Source: Gibbula magus (lineage: Eukaryota > Mollusca > Gastropoda > Trochida > Trochidae). Taken from it: a stretch of DNA of 64,000 bases. The position numbers were made by a program, and so were the translations under genes. The stretch spans positions 41,492,687-41,556,686 of the forward strand of contig OW388305.1 of NCBI GenBank assembly GCA_936450465.1, written 5' to 3'. The notes beneath the pieces were generated by a model. That model saw only the letters and a list, made by a program, of their open reading frames with translations. It was not told the DNA's origin and ran no database searches. Each line of letters opens with the position of its first letter. Position 1 is the stretch's first letter. Positions 34,732-47,242 of the stretch are shown here, in pieces.

Positions 34732-35379
34732 AAGATGATTGTTCTATATTAAACTGTATTAATCTCAGTCTTACAGTTTTCATGATCTGTTCTGGAAGTG
34801 AAATTGTAAATTTAAATCAATCAAGTTTATTTCGTAAAAGACAATAAAAAAACATGTGATTACGTGGTAATGGCAATTGACAGTCATGGGTACTCAGTTC
34901 GCAGCAACAATGCTTCCTTTATGTAATTAGACAGACAGACATATTCTATTAGCGCAAGCTAAGTTTGGCCTCTGGCCATACATTGTTAATAATACATGAT
35001 ACGGTGGTGAGGTAAACAATCGAAAATGATGTATTAATTGTTGTTCTTAGTTGAAAAGCTTCATACACAAATTTACTCAAGGAGTGCTGAATGTTGATAT
35101 TTTCTGATGACAATAATTATGTTCATTTATAAATGGAATATCGCTTACAGTAATAGTTCTTTAAGTGAACAGATCTCAAATGAGGCTACAATGGACATGT
35201 AGTAAAAGGTGGTATTCGTCTTCGTATGGCAATGTATACATAATCGTCGGTCTCTTGGAATTTTACTGTTACTATATTTACCTGTTTCAATTAATAATGT
35301 GTGAGACGATAGCCTTAATTTCCTTTTTTGAAATTCAAAACATTAACTAAATATCTTCCCAATCCAAAAATGTCCTTAG
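34732..35379. other. Gene B intron 2, unannotated
   Basis: AT-rich with no recognised feature. Confidence 0.5.
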
Positions 35380-36106
35380 ATTGCTTATGTAACTGATATG
35401 TGGTAGATTTCTTCATTTCCTGGTACCAATAAGTAATACATTTGTCCTGGAGTTGCTACTTAAAAAATGGCAAGAAAACTGGAACATTTTTACGGGTCAA
35501 AGGGAGACAACCATGCATAGAGCAGCCCGTTTACAGTAAGAATATCCTTGACATGGCGAAACCAACAAGAACTTTCATCTAGATTAGAATACAATTCCCT
35601 AAACATACAATTTTCTGACCTGACAACTTTAAACCAAAATTTAACCAATTGTAAATCTTGCAAGGGGACATCTTACAAGTTCTCCATAAACTAGTAGATT
35701 ACTTTACAATTCTTAACACTGATCATATGTTTACAACATCTATGATGAACTCGCTGTATACAATCACTCCAGCCCCATATCTCACTCCCATAATGCAATA
35801 CCGGTACAACACAGGCATCAAACAACTCAAATGATGTTTTAACATTAATCTTTTTTTTCTCTAATTTCTTTTAATAAAGATTTTAAAGGCCTTGAGTCAC
35901 TTATCCGCCAGTAAATTAATAGCTTGTGACACATTTCCATTAAATTTAAATGATAAACCAAGATAATTAAACTGTGTAAGACTTTCAAATTGGATTGAAC
36001 CATAATAGTAAACCTGCTTTGGTAAAATGTATGACTTCTGGAAAGTAACTACTTTAGTATTGTGTATATTCACAGAAAGCCCCCAGACATTGCAATAATC
36101 TAACAA
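35380..36106 (-). mobile_element. LINE relic: C-terminal reverse-transcriptase region
   Basis: Read on the minus strand from 36106: YCNVWGLSVNIHNTKVVTF, then FNYLGLSFKFNG, a frame break, then SFELFDACVVPVLHYGSEIW and HRCCKHMISV, with decayed sequence after. These are the post-catalytic RT blocks (W-L-VN--KT, YLG, P-L-YGSE-WG) of a non-LTR retrotransposon common in molluscs (I/Nimb-like by appearance). It is truncated and interrupted by stops. Confidence 0.75.
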
Positions 36107-38128
36107 ACTATTCAGCTGAGATTATAAACAAGAGTATGCTGTCCTAGCATTCACCCTTTTCCAAATAAAAACAGATGGGATGTCGTTCAGTGTTTATTGG
36201 ATCTCCTCATAAGTGCAGGTACACGAAGATTTAGGGTAAAAACTTTGTGGGTTTGAAGCCCGAAAAAGGGAGAGAGTCCTGGCCATGCGGCTTTGCCCTA
36301 GCGAAAGTTTCAAAACAAGAGGCACGAAAAAGGTGCTACCACAAAAGGTTACCCGCAAGAAACGGTGCATGTGAAAAAGTTACCTGTGCAAAACAGTACA
36401 AAGAGGAAGATGTGCTCATGAGGACAATATCGAGAACAGCCTGTTGTTGTTGAAATTTTAGTACATTGTAAAGTATTTAAAAGGTACTTCTGATCAATAC
36501 GATAGGTGATGTTTTGAAATATTTACAGAGCAAATCATGATAAACTTTACATTCAAATAGGAACTAAAATTCATTTTCTACAAAGTTACCATTACATTTC
36601 GTAATTGTACTCACACAATCCGTGAGTTTATTTAGACGTCGGGAGAGAGTGATTTGTTCATTGTCACCTTTGGTGTTTATCTTCTGCAGTTCATCCATAT
36701 GTCGAACTCGAAATTATCATCGTGGTTATTGTCACTTGCTCCTGTCAGTTTAAGTTCTTCTTCTTCTAAGTGCTGCTGACGTGTTTCAGTGTCTGGGTTT
36801 GGTTCAACACGAGCATGTACCAGTAGATCAGTAATCAATTAAGTCATAGGCACAGAATACTCAACGACAGTGCTGTCGTAATCTGATGTCATTTTACGAT
36901 CGCTTCTCTCCAACAATCCAGGCATGACCAAGTGATGATTTTTAGAAGCACAACATGTTCACAGATCAGGTTACTTAGTTGTATGTTCGTATATCCACAT
37001 TCAGAATGTTCATTTATATTTCCATTAAATGAGTCGCATGAGTTTGCAAGACAGTTACCTAGCGTCCACACCGCCGACAAAACTGTGAATGTCAGCAACA
37101 GCCGATACGCTGTGCCTACGATTTTGATTTTGATTTTGATTTTGAATTTATTTTTCCTGGAATGAAGAGATAAACAAACAAAATTTATACAATTATGTAT
37201 ATAAATAAAGCACAAACCTCATAAATATGTGTTACTATTCCAAATAGTCAATAATCTCACCCCTACACTCCATCTCAACAGAAACGAGTGACATTTTAAT
37301 TTTCATTTTGACCTGTCCAATGTTTTCTGAGGCTAAAGAATTATAGTTATCTGCCCCTTACTTTTGTTTAACCCTAGAACAAAAAGACCTGAGGCGTGGA
37401 TTTGAAACTGATGCGGGTGGAAACCAGAAACAAACACTTTTTAGGGATCCTAATGGCGGTCCTAATGGCGGTCGATTTTGGACAGACTTTCCGAATTTGT
37501 TTTAGCCCTCGTGGTTGGCGGAATACCCCTGTCCTTGCTCTCCACTGTTCTAAGGTTTCTCCCATCTTCTCACAGACACGTTTTATCGTACATCATTACT
37601 TTTTAATGTTATAATTGACATAATTGACATAATTATCGGATACAATTTTTACCCACGTTCACTGGTGACGCATGCGCACTACCTCTCTGGAAAATCTCAA
37701 TCTAAAGAAAATGACTTGTCCTTACAGGCACATCCAAATAGCGTTGTGAAGGTTGCCCAGGAAAAAAACATTGAGAATGTTTTCCATTCAATAGGCTAAA
37801 ATAAAATCTCAACGAAATTCAAAAGGTGTATCTGTTCGTTAGGAAAAATCCACATACTTAGTTGCATTTCGATAGACCTTACACTTCTTTAGTTCTGGTC
37901 CGTTAACGCAGTGATAAGTTTATTTCAATGCAAATGGCAAAAAATATAATTTCAAAGGAGTAGAAAACACACAAAATCATCAACACAGGATGATTTTCAA
38001 CATACAAAGTTTCATTGAGCTATGCCTTTTTGGGTTCTGTGCCTGAAACCCAATACGAATTCACAGAAGCATTAACGGACGGTTGGATGAACGGACGGAC
38101 TGATGTAAATTTATACTCCACCAACTTC
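36107..38128. other. Gene B intron 2, remaining part
   Basis: No gene recognised. It contains a (GATTTT)n run at about 37117-37147 and small direct repeats (AATGGCGGTC twice near 37450; ATAATTGAC twice near 37612). A GGACGG-rich end of a dispersed repeat lies near 38080. Segmental-duplication sequence begins at 38129. Confidence 0.55.
37117..37147. repeat. (GATTTT)n microsatellite
   Basis: Five consecutive GATTTT/GAATTT-type units. Confidence 0.9.
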
Positions 38129-38425
38129 ATTGTGCCCTAATTAATAATCACTCTGTTTAGGTATTGCTTTATCAGTCAGATCACTTGAACTACCTTCGGG
38201 CGGCCATGTAATGTGAATACACTTTATCACTTTATTTCAGTAGGCAAAACGTGCTACAGATCCTTTAATGAGACAAGATGTGGGCGTGTAGTTGCATTTA
38301 CACATACAAGGTTAATAATTTATGATTAAATTGTGTGATTTATTCGAGAGAAAATATGAGAGATGCCGTAACGTAATCTATTGATGTTTATATAAGTGCC
38401 TTTAATTGATTGTATTTATTCCCAG

Positions 38426-38644
38426 ACACAAGAAGGAGAAATGGAGTTCGAATTTCACTCTCAAATGTGGAGGCCAGTACCACAGATTTCTGTGAGATTG
38501 TTACCGGAAATGCACATGGATCTGACATTGCGGATGTCTACAAGTTTGCATGTGCAGCAAAAGGCCGTTATCTCACCATATCGACTGTTACAAACAATGA
38601 TGGATTCGGGATAGTTCTGGACTTTAATGAAGTTGAAGTTCATG
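38426..38644 (+). CDS. Lectin gene B exon 3: second half of F-type lectin domain
   Basis: A 219-bp phase 1-1 exon with acceptor CCCAG and donor GTAAAT. The split codon from exon 2 gives Tyr, so the joined sequence reads YFRTDYTRRRNGVRISLSN and supplies the final Arg of the sugar-binding pattern. The remainder has the Cys pair of the domain (DFCEIVTG; FACAAKG), GRYLTISTV and LDFNEVEVHG. It is almost the same as gene A 286-504. Confidence 0.9.
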
Positions 38645-40270
38645 GTAAATATAGCAATGTTCACAGAGCACAAACATGGTGAATAAACAGTTCAAATATC
38701 GAACGTCTATCACTGATCAATCATTATGGTCATGAATAAATCTTTCAGAAAATTTATCCTACACCAAGGTCATAAGGTCAAAGGTCCTGACCTCAGCCAT
38801 ATAGCCAACCTCAGTCTGAAACTGGTAAATCAAGAGCCATAACTGTGCATATATTTATCCGATTCACTCACAAAAACACATGCGTATCACCAATGTATAT
38901 TAAAAGCATGTGCAAGTTTAGGAGAAGGATTTAAAGCAATTATAATCATAAAAAAAGTCATTGGTGAAGAAAAGTTGGACAAAAATATTTCTTACAACGA
39001 ACGGGACAGTACCAATTCGTGAAATTGTCAAAGAAGTACATCATTGTTGACACAAACATATGATGGTGAAGGTTTATAATAAGTGACCTTTTGTCATAAT
39101 GGCAGTTGCTTTCGTTGTCCCTAAATGGAGGTGTTTTATTCAACTATCGTCATATAGTTATAAATGTGTTCTATCAAGTAGTCCAAATACTCCATATAAT
39201 TTGTAAAAAATACAATTATAGACATTACACCATTGGTATGCCAGTCTCATCAACACTCTCTGATTTCAATATTATGAAGATAAGTAATTTTGTGAAATAT
39301 ATATTGATGAATACAATTATCTACAAGATGCAATATCTTTCTATAATTGTCAAAATGACTACTTTTCAAAATTATATTGGTTGGATCGCAGTTCAATAAA
39401 GCTTTAGATGAGGTTTTCAAGTTTATGGATACTTTCATTAAAGTAGTCATGAAATGGTTAAAGGTGCATCTATTGTGTTTCATAACATTTGATTAGACTT
39501 TAATACGTTCCAACTCACCATATGTGCAGTTTACAGTGCAAATAAAGTATCCAAAATTGCCAAATATATCATAAATACTAGTTTCCAATTAAAACCGAGT
39601 AACATCATTATACATGTACAGAAACCGAAACTGCACGTCCATTTACCTGCACAGTAGTTATATGACCTTTTAAACATGATCAACCCAAAGTTATCATTTT
39701 GTCTGTTATAAATAAAATTCAAATTGACGTTTGACTCATTGGCGTGCGTCAATCGCGATGTATTGTACGGTTTCGATCACAAATCACTACTTTTAACTTC
39801 ATGTCGTCAATAAACTAAGTCGACTATCATCAAAATGGTGGTACAGTCGGTACTTCTCAATAAAGAAACACCATTTATAACGTTTGGAATATGTGACCCC
39901 CAACAACACAATGCATGTACCTTTGAGGTATTTCCCTGTTTTCTATCATGTTGGCATGTGTTCCTGTGCATAGCGCAGTTGACAGTAATGTTCAGCAAGA
40001 ACCGGCGTTGTTCGTCGAAAGGGTGGAGGGGTCATTTTATTTCTTGGTAAACAGTTAGTTTGAAGGGTTCAATTCCTGTCCCACATAGAGACATGAGTTG
40101 TGAAACTTGCGGTGTTACCTTGGACAAGTGACTTTATTCAAAGCGTGCCTCAGCAATATAATTAGGTACCCGGTTTGGAAGTGTAGGCGATATGGGAGAT
40201 AACCTTAAACAAGTGCTTTAATTTTGTTTGATAGAGTCATTTTTGCTCACCACTTTTTATTTTCTTTCAG
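38645..40270 (+). other. Gene B intron 3
   Basis: 1.6 kb, collinear with 505-2128. Nothing recognisable within it. Confidence 0.7.
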
Positions 40271-40408
40271 CCTGTTCCCAATATACGTTTGGGTCGACCT
40301 GTGAGTCCGAATGTCACTGTGCTGACGAGCCCTGCGACTGGAGACTGGAGACTCCTGTATGTTCTTCGGGATGCATGCCGGGATGGAAGTCGAGTGCCTG
40401 TGATACAT
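40271..40408 (+). CDS. Lectin gene B exon 4: EGF-like domain
   Basis: A 138-bp phase 1-1 exon between TTTCAG and GTAAGT, 46 residues with eight cysteines (laminin/MEGF-type EGF). It is identical in translation to gene A 2129-2266. It sits between the lectin domain and the PAN domain and is likely a rigid disulfide-bonded spacer or a protein-contact module. Confidence 0.88.
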
Positions 40409-41858
40409 GTAAGTTTGTCCATATTCGGTCATATAGTGGTATGTTTATTTTTTAGTTGGAACACATACATGTAATCAAACATAAATACAGATAATATAAT
40501 GCATTGGGTGAAATATCGAAAATTTATCAACGAAGCGTTTCATTGTGTTCATTTATTTACGAACGAAAGCTAGTGAATAATGAATTTTGTCCTGATTTAT
40601 TCACCACTCATGGTTTACAAGTAGATGATCTTTGAATTACATGGGAAACTGAACGTCCTTTGAAACAACCATGGCATGCACAACAGAATTAATCAAAAAT
40701 ACAAAGACAGAAACCTGGAGAAGGCCGCACGTTGTAATACTGCCAGTCTAAGATTGTAGTTATGACATATCGTTATTTTGAGGGAACACTTCCATCCTAT
40801 CTCTCAGACAAACTGACGATGTACGAGATCTCGCGTATTCTATGGTCTTCTGGTTAAAATCTACTCAGGATCCCCAAGTAAAACCTGAAAACAGCTGGTG
40901 ATAATCCTTCAGCATCCTGTCTCATGGTATAAGGTACGCTAATGCAACTTTTATACCCTGGGTGCAAAGGCAGCTTATAACTTCTCGAGGTGACGTATGA
41001 TAGAGGACTAATCTAAATATAGCCAACCAATTACATCACTTGAAAGGCGAGTCGGCTTCCGTCTGCGTCATTTGTGGTTTATCACTGCAGAAATCATAAC
41101 GATCCCTCAAAACTGAGTCATCAAACGTTGACCCACACCTTCCTCAATAAACTGCTGTCCCATTCCATGGTCTGCGTCTGAGACCATGACGGGGAAAAAC
41201 TTTGATTTCAGCTCGCTAATCTAAGGAGGTCGCCATTTTGCAGATGTTCGAAAGCCAAGCGCATTTTGAAAAGCTCTCTGTGATTGGCTTTTTTTTTCAA
41301 CAGAGCGAGAAAACTATTTGATTGGCTGAAACATACGTCACTTCGAGAAGTTATGAGCGGCCTTTGCAACCAGGGTATGAAAGTTGCATTAGCGTACGTT
41401 ATACCCTGAGACAGGATGATCCTTCAGCGACATACGTTGCCCTTCTCTGGCGAGCTCTCTTCCCTGCTACCTCAGGAGCTCATCAACACTAGAACAGTTC
41501 AAACGCGAACTTACTTTTTTTAAACAAGCATTCCCATGGCAGTCCAGTCCTGTGTACATTTTATCTGTGTGGGTTTTTTCTCAAAAGCGAATTGAGTCTT
41601 TGTTAACAGAGTATGCGTTCTATAAGTGTTATTTATCATCATTATTAAGAAGCCTTAAAGTGGGTTAAATGAGATTAAATTGTGTTTTAAATTCTCTTTA
41701 CTTGTGCTTTTCGCACGGAACACATCGTTTTGGAGTATACACTGCTACACACCTTTAAAAGTAGGATACGATTTATGAGTGTTACCACTGCAATAGTTAT
41801 TCTCTTTTCCAATATTCTTTTAGAATATTTAGAAATTTTGATCTTCTCTCTGTTTCAG
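40409..41858 (+). other. Gene B intron 4
   Basis: 1.45 kb with the TIR element described at 40916-41415. The rest is AT-rich and empty. Confidence 0.7.
40916..41415. mobile_element. MITE-like element, copy 2
   Basis: Same element as 2777-3275. Here the ends read CCTGTCTCATGG and, inverted, CCTGAGACAGG. They are flanked by ATAATCCTTCAGC on the left and ATGATCCTTCAGC on the right, supporting a ~13-bp target duplication. Confidence 0.8.
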
Positions 41859-42112
41859 TGATATCCGCATCTGAACTTACATATTTTCAATCATGCAACA
41901 CCAACGTCACTTTCACCCTTGGACCCGTCGCTCAGGAGACACTGATTGAGATGGAAGTCTTCAGTGAAGAATCGCGAGTTGAATGTATACAGAAATGCTA
42001 CCGTCTGATCCTGTGTATGGCTGCTGAATACACAAACCCAACTTGCACTCTGTGGAGAACAGGCAGTTCAGGACCTGCTGAGTCACGTGACATGTGGAGG
42101 AAGAACACTTAA
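41859..42112 (+). CDS. Lectin gene B exon 5: PAN/apple-like domain and stop
   Basis: Acceptor TTTCAG before 41859; TAA at 42110-42112. Its 84 residues are identical to the gene A exon. It carries the PAN motif VECIQKC...LCMAAEY...TCTLW and the C-terminal tail ESRDMWRKNT. The protein ends here without a membrane anchor or GPI-like hydrophobic tail. With exons 1-4 the product is a secreted protein of about 270 residues after signal cleavage: lectin, EGF, PAN. Confidence 0.9.
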
Positions 42113-43209
42113 AGACACAATTTTAGACATACACCAACATATATCATATATTTTACCATTTCAGATATATGGTATTTTCATAGATTAATTTCACTCTTCA
42201 TTTATCTTGCAATTAGTTCATTTTATTGATGTCTTGTTTGATCAAAGTCATTTTCTGAATTATAAGGATTGAGACCGACTTACTAATGCTTACTCTACCG
42301 AGTTGACAGGGAATTCGAGGACAATTTCACTAAATATTTTGGCACAATGGATTTGCATTTACATATATATCATTATTCATATATACATGTAATTATGGAT
42401 ATTTAAAAAAAAAATATGTATGTCATGTTTTATCATTCGTTTTTATATGTAAATTTATTATTTTTGTTTGTGCAGAGATGACAAAGCCTCTATTACATTT
42501 TTCTTACCACTAATTTAACTTTTTCATTATATGTCATTTCTAATCTTGTACCAATTACTCTTTAAATATTTTTATAATAATAATTCATTCAGTTATCATC
42601 TTCATCCCACTTATTTACTTCATGAATGTTGCTTGTATCGATGCTGCGTAAGTTACTTCCGGTGACGTCATTTCTCAAGTGTTTGCCTAACTTAATATTT
42701 TATTTTTATTCTACATACTACTTTTTATTCTTGTATAATTTTCAACAGCCTTTTTTAATATTATATGTCAGTATTCATTCTTTTAACAAAATATATCTTG
42801 TAACCATCATGCTTTGGTGACGTCACTTGTCGATGTATTTATGGAAATTCGGGGAAGCCTCGGTTTCACTTTCACTTTCACTTTGTGGTGGCAGGCTGAA
42901 ATCTTAACCCCACCATCCACCCCATTCTCCACCTTGGGGCTTCTCGGTTTCTTACAGCAAGGGCGTCAAACCATTATATGTCCCGCCCCCAAACATTCCA
43001 TATCCAACTGGTGGGCGCAGCCTCCAGTGTAATCCAACCCCTTACCGAGAGGGTATCAAGCTCTTCGCTTTTCCACTTGTCCACAGGACATCACAATTTA
43101 CCGTGCCATCCGCAGGATGCACTTCCACTTCCTCATGTCCGCAGGATACCAATCCCTCTAGTGAGCAGGACAATTTTCATAATAGCAACCGAGAAGCCCC
43201 CATGTATAT

Positions 43210-43246
<37 letters not shown>

Positions 43247-43371
43247 CATTTACCTGCCATTCTGTATTAAAACCGACTGAAATGCCCGAGGGGCACTTTC
43301 GGGATTCATTAAAAGATTTCAATTTGACAAATATCCGACTTTACATTTCTACATTTCTCCATACATTACTT

Positions 43372-43462
<91 letters not shown>

Positions 43463-43663
43463 TACTTATAAACTGTTTTATGTACTATTACCTTTTCGCA
43501 CCATATGATGCTTTTGTATAGAATTTAGTCAGTGTCAAAAAGGCCATAGTTCGTCAAGCGATGTTTTACTCTGCATTTTATGTTGTATCTTATACTTGTG
43601 TTGGTTGACACTTTGATAAAAACAATTCTTTTTTATTCTTTCTCTTCTTATATATGTTTTAAT
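42113..43663. other. 3' flank of lectin gene B
   Basis: Duplicate of 3973-5449, including the GC-richer patch with TCCGCAGGA words (about 42805-43200) and two AT microsatellites. No gene recognised. Confidence 0.5.
43213..43461. repeat. Two (AT)n microsatellites, second strongly expanded
   Basis: AT runs at about 43213-43243 and 43376-43461. The second is about 86 bp against about 22 bp at the matching site in copy 1. Confidence 0.95.
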
Positions 43664-44019
43664 TACATTGCCAAATCAGTGACCACAAACTATTCAGTGA
43701 ATCTACGCTGAAACTCAGTGTAGCATTGCACCCAAACCTTACTGCGTGTAGAATAGTTCTACTGAAGACAAAGTTGCCGTGCCCCTGGCGGGATTCGAAC
43801 CCCGGACCTCTTGATCCGAAGCCGAACTCGCCACATTGAATTTCAGTGTAGTACCACCAATGGTACGCTAGTTCTAGTCGATGCTCGTAGGTGTGACCGC
43901 AATGTATAGCCACATTACATTGCGGGCTTTCTCCCTGCTATAATACTAGCAGCCGTGATATAAGTGAAATAATCTTGAAAGTGACGTTAAACCCCAACTC
44001 ACCTCACCTTTCTTGATAC
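43664..44019 (-). mobile_element. tRNA-like SINE-type repeat, copy 2
   Basis: Duplicate of 5450-5805, with the B-box on the minus strand at about 43789-43800 and the GTGACGTTAAACCCC tail near 43980. Confidence 0.55.
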
Positions 44020-44917
44020 ACAGAATGTATATGCGGGTACAAGTACGAAGGAGAAACGTCCATGGATAACAGTGGTCAAGGATTTGTGTGAGGGAGACAT
44101 TCATGCCATTCTATATAATGAGTTACTGGTTCTGCAGAAGAATATTGGACCCAGGGACATGCCTTGTCTTGTTCGCCGTGTTATAGCAATCACGTGGAAG
44201 TCAGGATATCAGCATCGTACATAGTTGAGGATTTCCTGGCGAAGGAAGGTGTATGCAGACTACCAACACAACATGTACATACTCAATAACCCACAAGTTC
44301 ACAACAAATAGTTGTATATATTGAAATGTCATATTGTCTTTTAAGGCCCCATGATGATTACTGCATAGTTTGGATTCGGTCAGGTTAATACATTTTTCAA
44401 GATTTCTATTACTTGAACTATGAATATCTGGAGTGTTTATGGTGTACAGTACATATTCCATGTTGATGTACTGTAGACTGTATCGGAGTCAATAGTCCAG
44501 AGGTGAGAGTCCTTCACAATGCTGTCAGGCCTATGCAGGTGTGTTAAGGAGTGAAACAGTGAATAGAGCCACCAATTTAGCCTGTTTACTGTTTACATTC
44601 AGTTCAATGATAAAAATTGGTTAGTATATTGTTCATTTCAAAATCTAGTATGCTTAGCCTAAAGTTTAACGCCATCAATTATTGTTACAAAATAACACAT
44701 AACCGGGGAAGAAAACTTTTCAGATTTCAGATTTCAAATTTTTGATGAGCTGAATTAGTCCTCCTGTGAAGTTGTGCTTACTGAAAATGATTGTGTCGTC
44801 CTTGGTATTACAACATAGATATTATAATATTACAAAAATGAACTGTCAGGCAAAAGAAAATACTCAGTTGATTTAATCATATGTATGATTTTCTATTGCA
44901 AAGTTTGTCTAAAACTG

Positions 44918-45185
44918 AAGTGTACAGGTGTTTAGTCAGCAGTCAAAGAATGCTTCTAAATGGTTTTAAGTTTTTTTGAATAAAATTTTTAATTTTAAAT
45001 TTCTTCAACGTTCATCGACATTTAAGACATTTTCTTTTCAAACAAACATCTTAACATTTCGTGTACAGGTGTTTAGTCAGCAGTCAAAGAATGCTTCTAC
45101 ATGGTTTTAAGTTTTTTTTTAATAAAATTTTAAATTTAAAATTTTAAATTTCTTCAACGTTCATCGACATTTAAGACATTTCTTT
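44918..45185. repeat. Local tandem duplication of about 130 bp
   Basis: The unit GTGTACAGGTGTTTAGTCAG ... TTCATCGACATTTAAGACATT occurs twice in a row (about 44920-45040 and 45060-45180). Copy 1 has it once (about 6715-6830), so the duplication arose after the segmental duplication or was lost from copy 1. Confidence 0.85.
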
Positions 45186-45774
45186 GTGAATTAATAAATC
45201 TGCCTGATTCTGCACACAATTACAACATTTTAAACATTGTAGGGTCATGTTGGTGTACATTTAATTTCTTATCTCAGTCTTCGTTAAACAATGATATTGC
45301 AACTAAAATTTACCCACATTGACCAATTAATTCATTCAAACTACTGCAGATAAGTATTATTGTATCGTGTCATAGTCAAATTCATCTGATTTCTTTTAAA
45401 TATTGAATTAATCGAAACCAATCGAGGTGAGTACTTTCTTTTGCCTGACAGTTTATATTCTCAAAAGGTCATAACAATCAGCAGTCACGTTAACAAACGT
45501 CTAGAGAATCTGCTTTGTGTCGACTTCCATCTTATCTCCCCAGACAAAATATTTGTACAATGAATCAAAATCCATTTCTTTGGTTCCAAAATGTAGCATA
45601 TATCTTTGGAATCACAATATGTTCAAAAGATAAATTAGACAGAAATCGGGAGCATTGAATATCCAAACAGCATAAGTATTCCACGTTATGACAGTTACGT
45701 AGTGTATCCTTTTTGTTGTTGCATGTAGTAAGTTAATTCATCATAGAAGGTTCTTTGTAAATCCTTTACGACAG

Positions 45775-46268
45775 GTGACATTGTCAACTCTTGGCGAAAG
45801 AGTGTATCTGCAAACTCCTATTACCCTGAATCTACACCGGAAAGGGTGGTTGATGGTGACAACAGAACGACTGGGACTAAGCCTTCCATGCATTGCAAGA
45901 GACATGGCCTGGCTCAGTGCAAGCTCCAAGTCAGAGCGCTCTCCCTCCAAGTAGTTCTACGGTAGTGGCCTTGCCATCTTTCATAGGGGCATTGTTGTCA
46001 ACCCAGTTGACACCAATTGAATATGACGTCACGGATAGCTAAGAACCAACAGTTACGTCAACATAACAAGCGATCGGTTCTAGAGTATGCTCTATACGTT
46101 AGGCGTATGAATATAAGTATTGTTGATGTTTAGATGTTTATTTGAGTAAATAAGTGACCTGTGAGTCCGAGTGTCACTGTGCTGACAAGCCGTGCAACTG
46201 GAGACTGGAGACTCCTGTGTGCTCGTCAGGATGCATGCCGGGATAGAAGTCAAGCGCCTGTGATGCAT
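45775..46268 (+). pseudogene. Decayed F-type lectin copy (B')
   Basis: The first FTP half begins at 45775 after ACGACAG and reads IVNSWRKSVSA and PERVVDG before losing similarity. A deletion then joins the inserted sequence directly to an EGF exon fragment (46157-46268). The second FTP half present in copy 1 is gone. The EGF fragment has an in-frame TAG in the PG-W-KSS segment. Clearly non-functional. Confidence 0.85.
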
Positions 46269-46365
46269 GTAGCGTTGTATATTCACCGCTCATGAATTTT
46301 TAGATATATAATAATAATAAGTCCATAAGTCCACAGTGCAAAAAGTATCAGGGTGAAAGATTCTA

Positions 46366-46690
46366 GTTAGAATAAGACTTCCTGAAGAGATATGTTTTTA
46401 ACTTGAAAACGAGGGTGTTTTGAGTTCTTTGAGTTCGGTTGGAACAGTGGCATTATAAATGAAGGATCTTTGGCCAATCGTTTCAAGTTAGTTTTAGGAA
46501 TATTGAAGAGATGCTGGTTTGCTGAGCAAAGGATTCTGGACTGTTGGTTCACTTCAGTAAGCTCGGCCAAGTACGACGGGGTCTTTGAACTGAATCCATG
46601 CTGATACTTGGAGCCAATGTAAATTGATAAGCACGGGCGTTATGTGCGGTAACGTCTTTGTTTTGGACACGATCCTTGCTGCTGCTGTAT
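46366..46690 (-). mobile_element. LINE relic (L2/CR1-like RT C-terminus), copy 2
   Basis: Duplicate of 9165-9480. The minus strand gives NQQSRILCSANQHLFNIPKT and LAKDPSFI, with AAARIVSKTK upstream. It remains truncated and degenerate. Confidence 0.65.
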
Positions 46691-47242
46691 GGTATTACAT
46701 GCACCACTGAACATACTATTCCTATGAAACAACCTCCAACCTATGTGTGACAGAACTGAGCTAAATCCACATATGTAACGTTAATAACTCCATTTCACTG
46801 AGCTACGAGTCGTTGTTGTTGCCGTTTCCTTGAATAGTCAGTAAGTGAGACGTGTCTGAGTCCCCATAAGTTGGCTAGAAGCGTAGATGAGTCTCCAAGA
46901 GTTTTTCAGGGTCGGGAGGTCAAATTTAGTCAGCACTGTTTTTTTAACATGTTCACAAACTCACTTCTGACTTTTTAAGTCGGGCGATGGTCGTACTTTT
47001 CAAACCGAAATTCCAGAAGTCGTATTCAGTCGTGATCTAGTCATAAGTGGCTCGTATCTGTTTCTTATTGGGTCGTATTTAGTCGTTTTGTCAGTCGTAT
47101 TTACTCGTATCCAGTCCTATTGAGTCATGGTGGTCATGTGTGAGTCGGGAATAGGTAGTAGGACTAATGGCAACTTACGTACGACTAACCAATACTCAAA
47201 GGCAGAGCAACTCATATGTGACTCGTAAGTGAGTTATAAACT

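Noticed and set aside
36247..36453. 68-codon open frame with Lys/Arg-rich content
   Set aside because: No start context, splice context or domain that I recognise. Left as unannotated intron.
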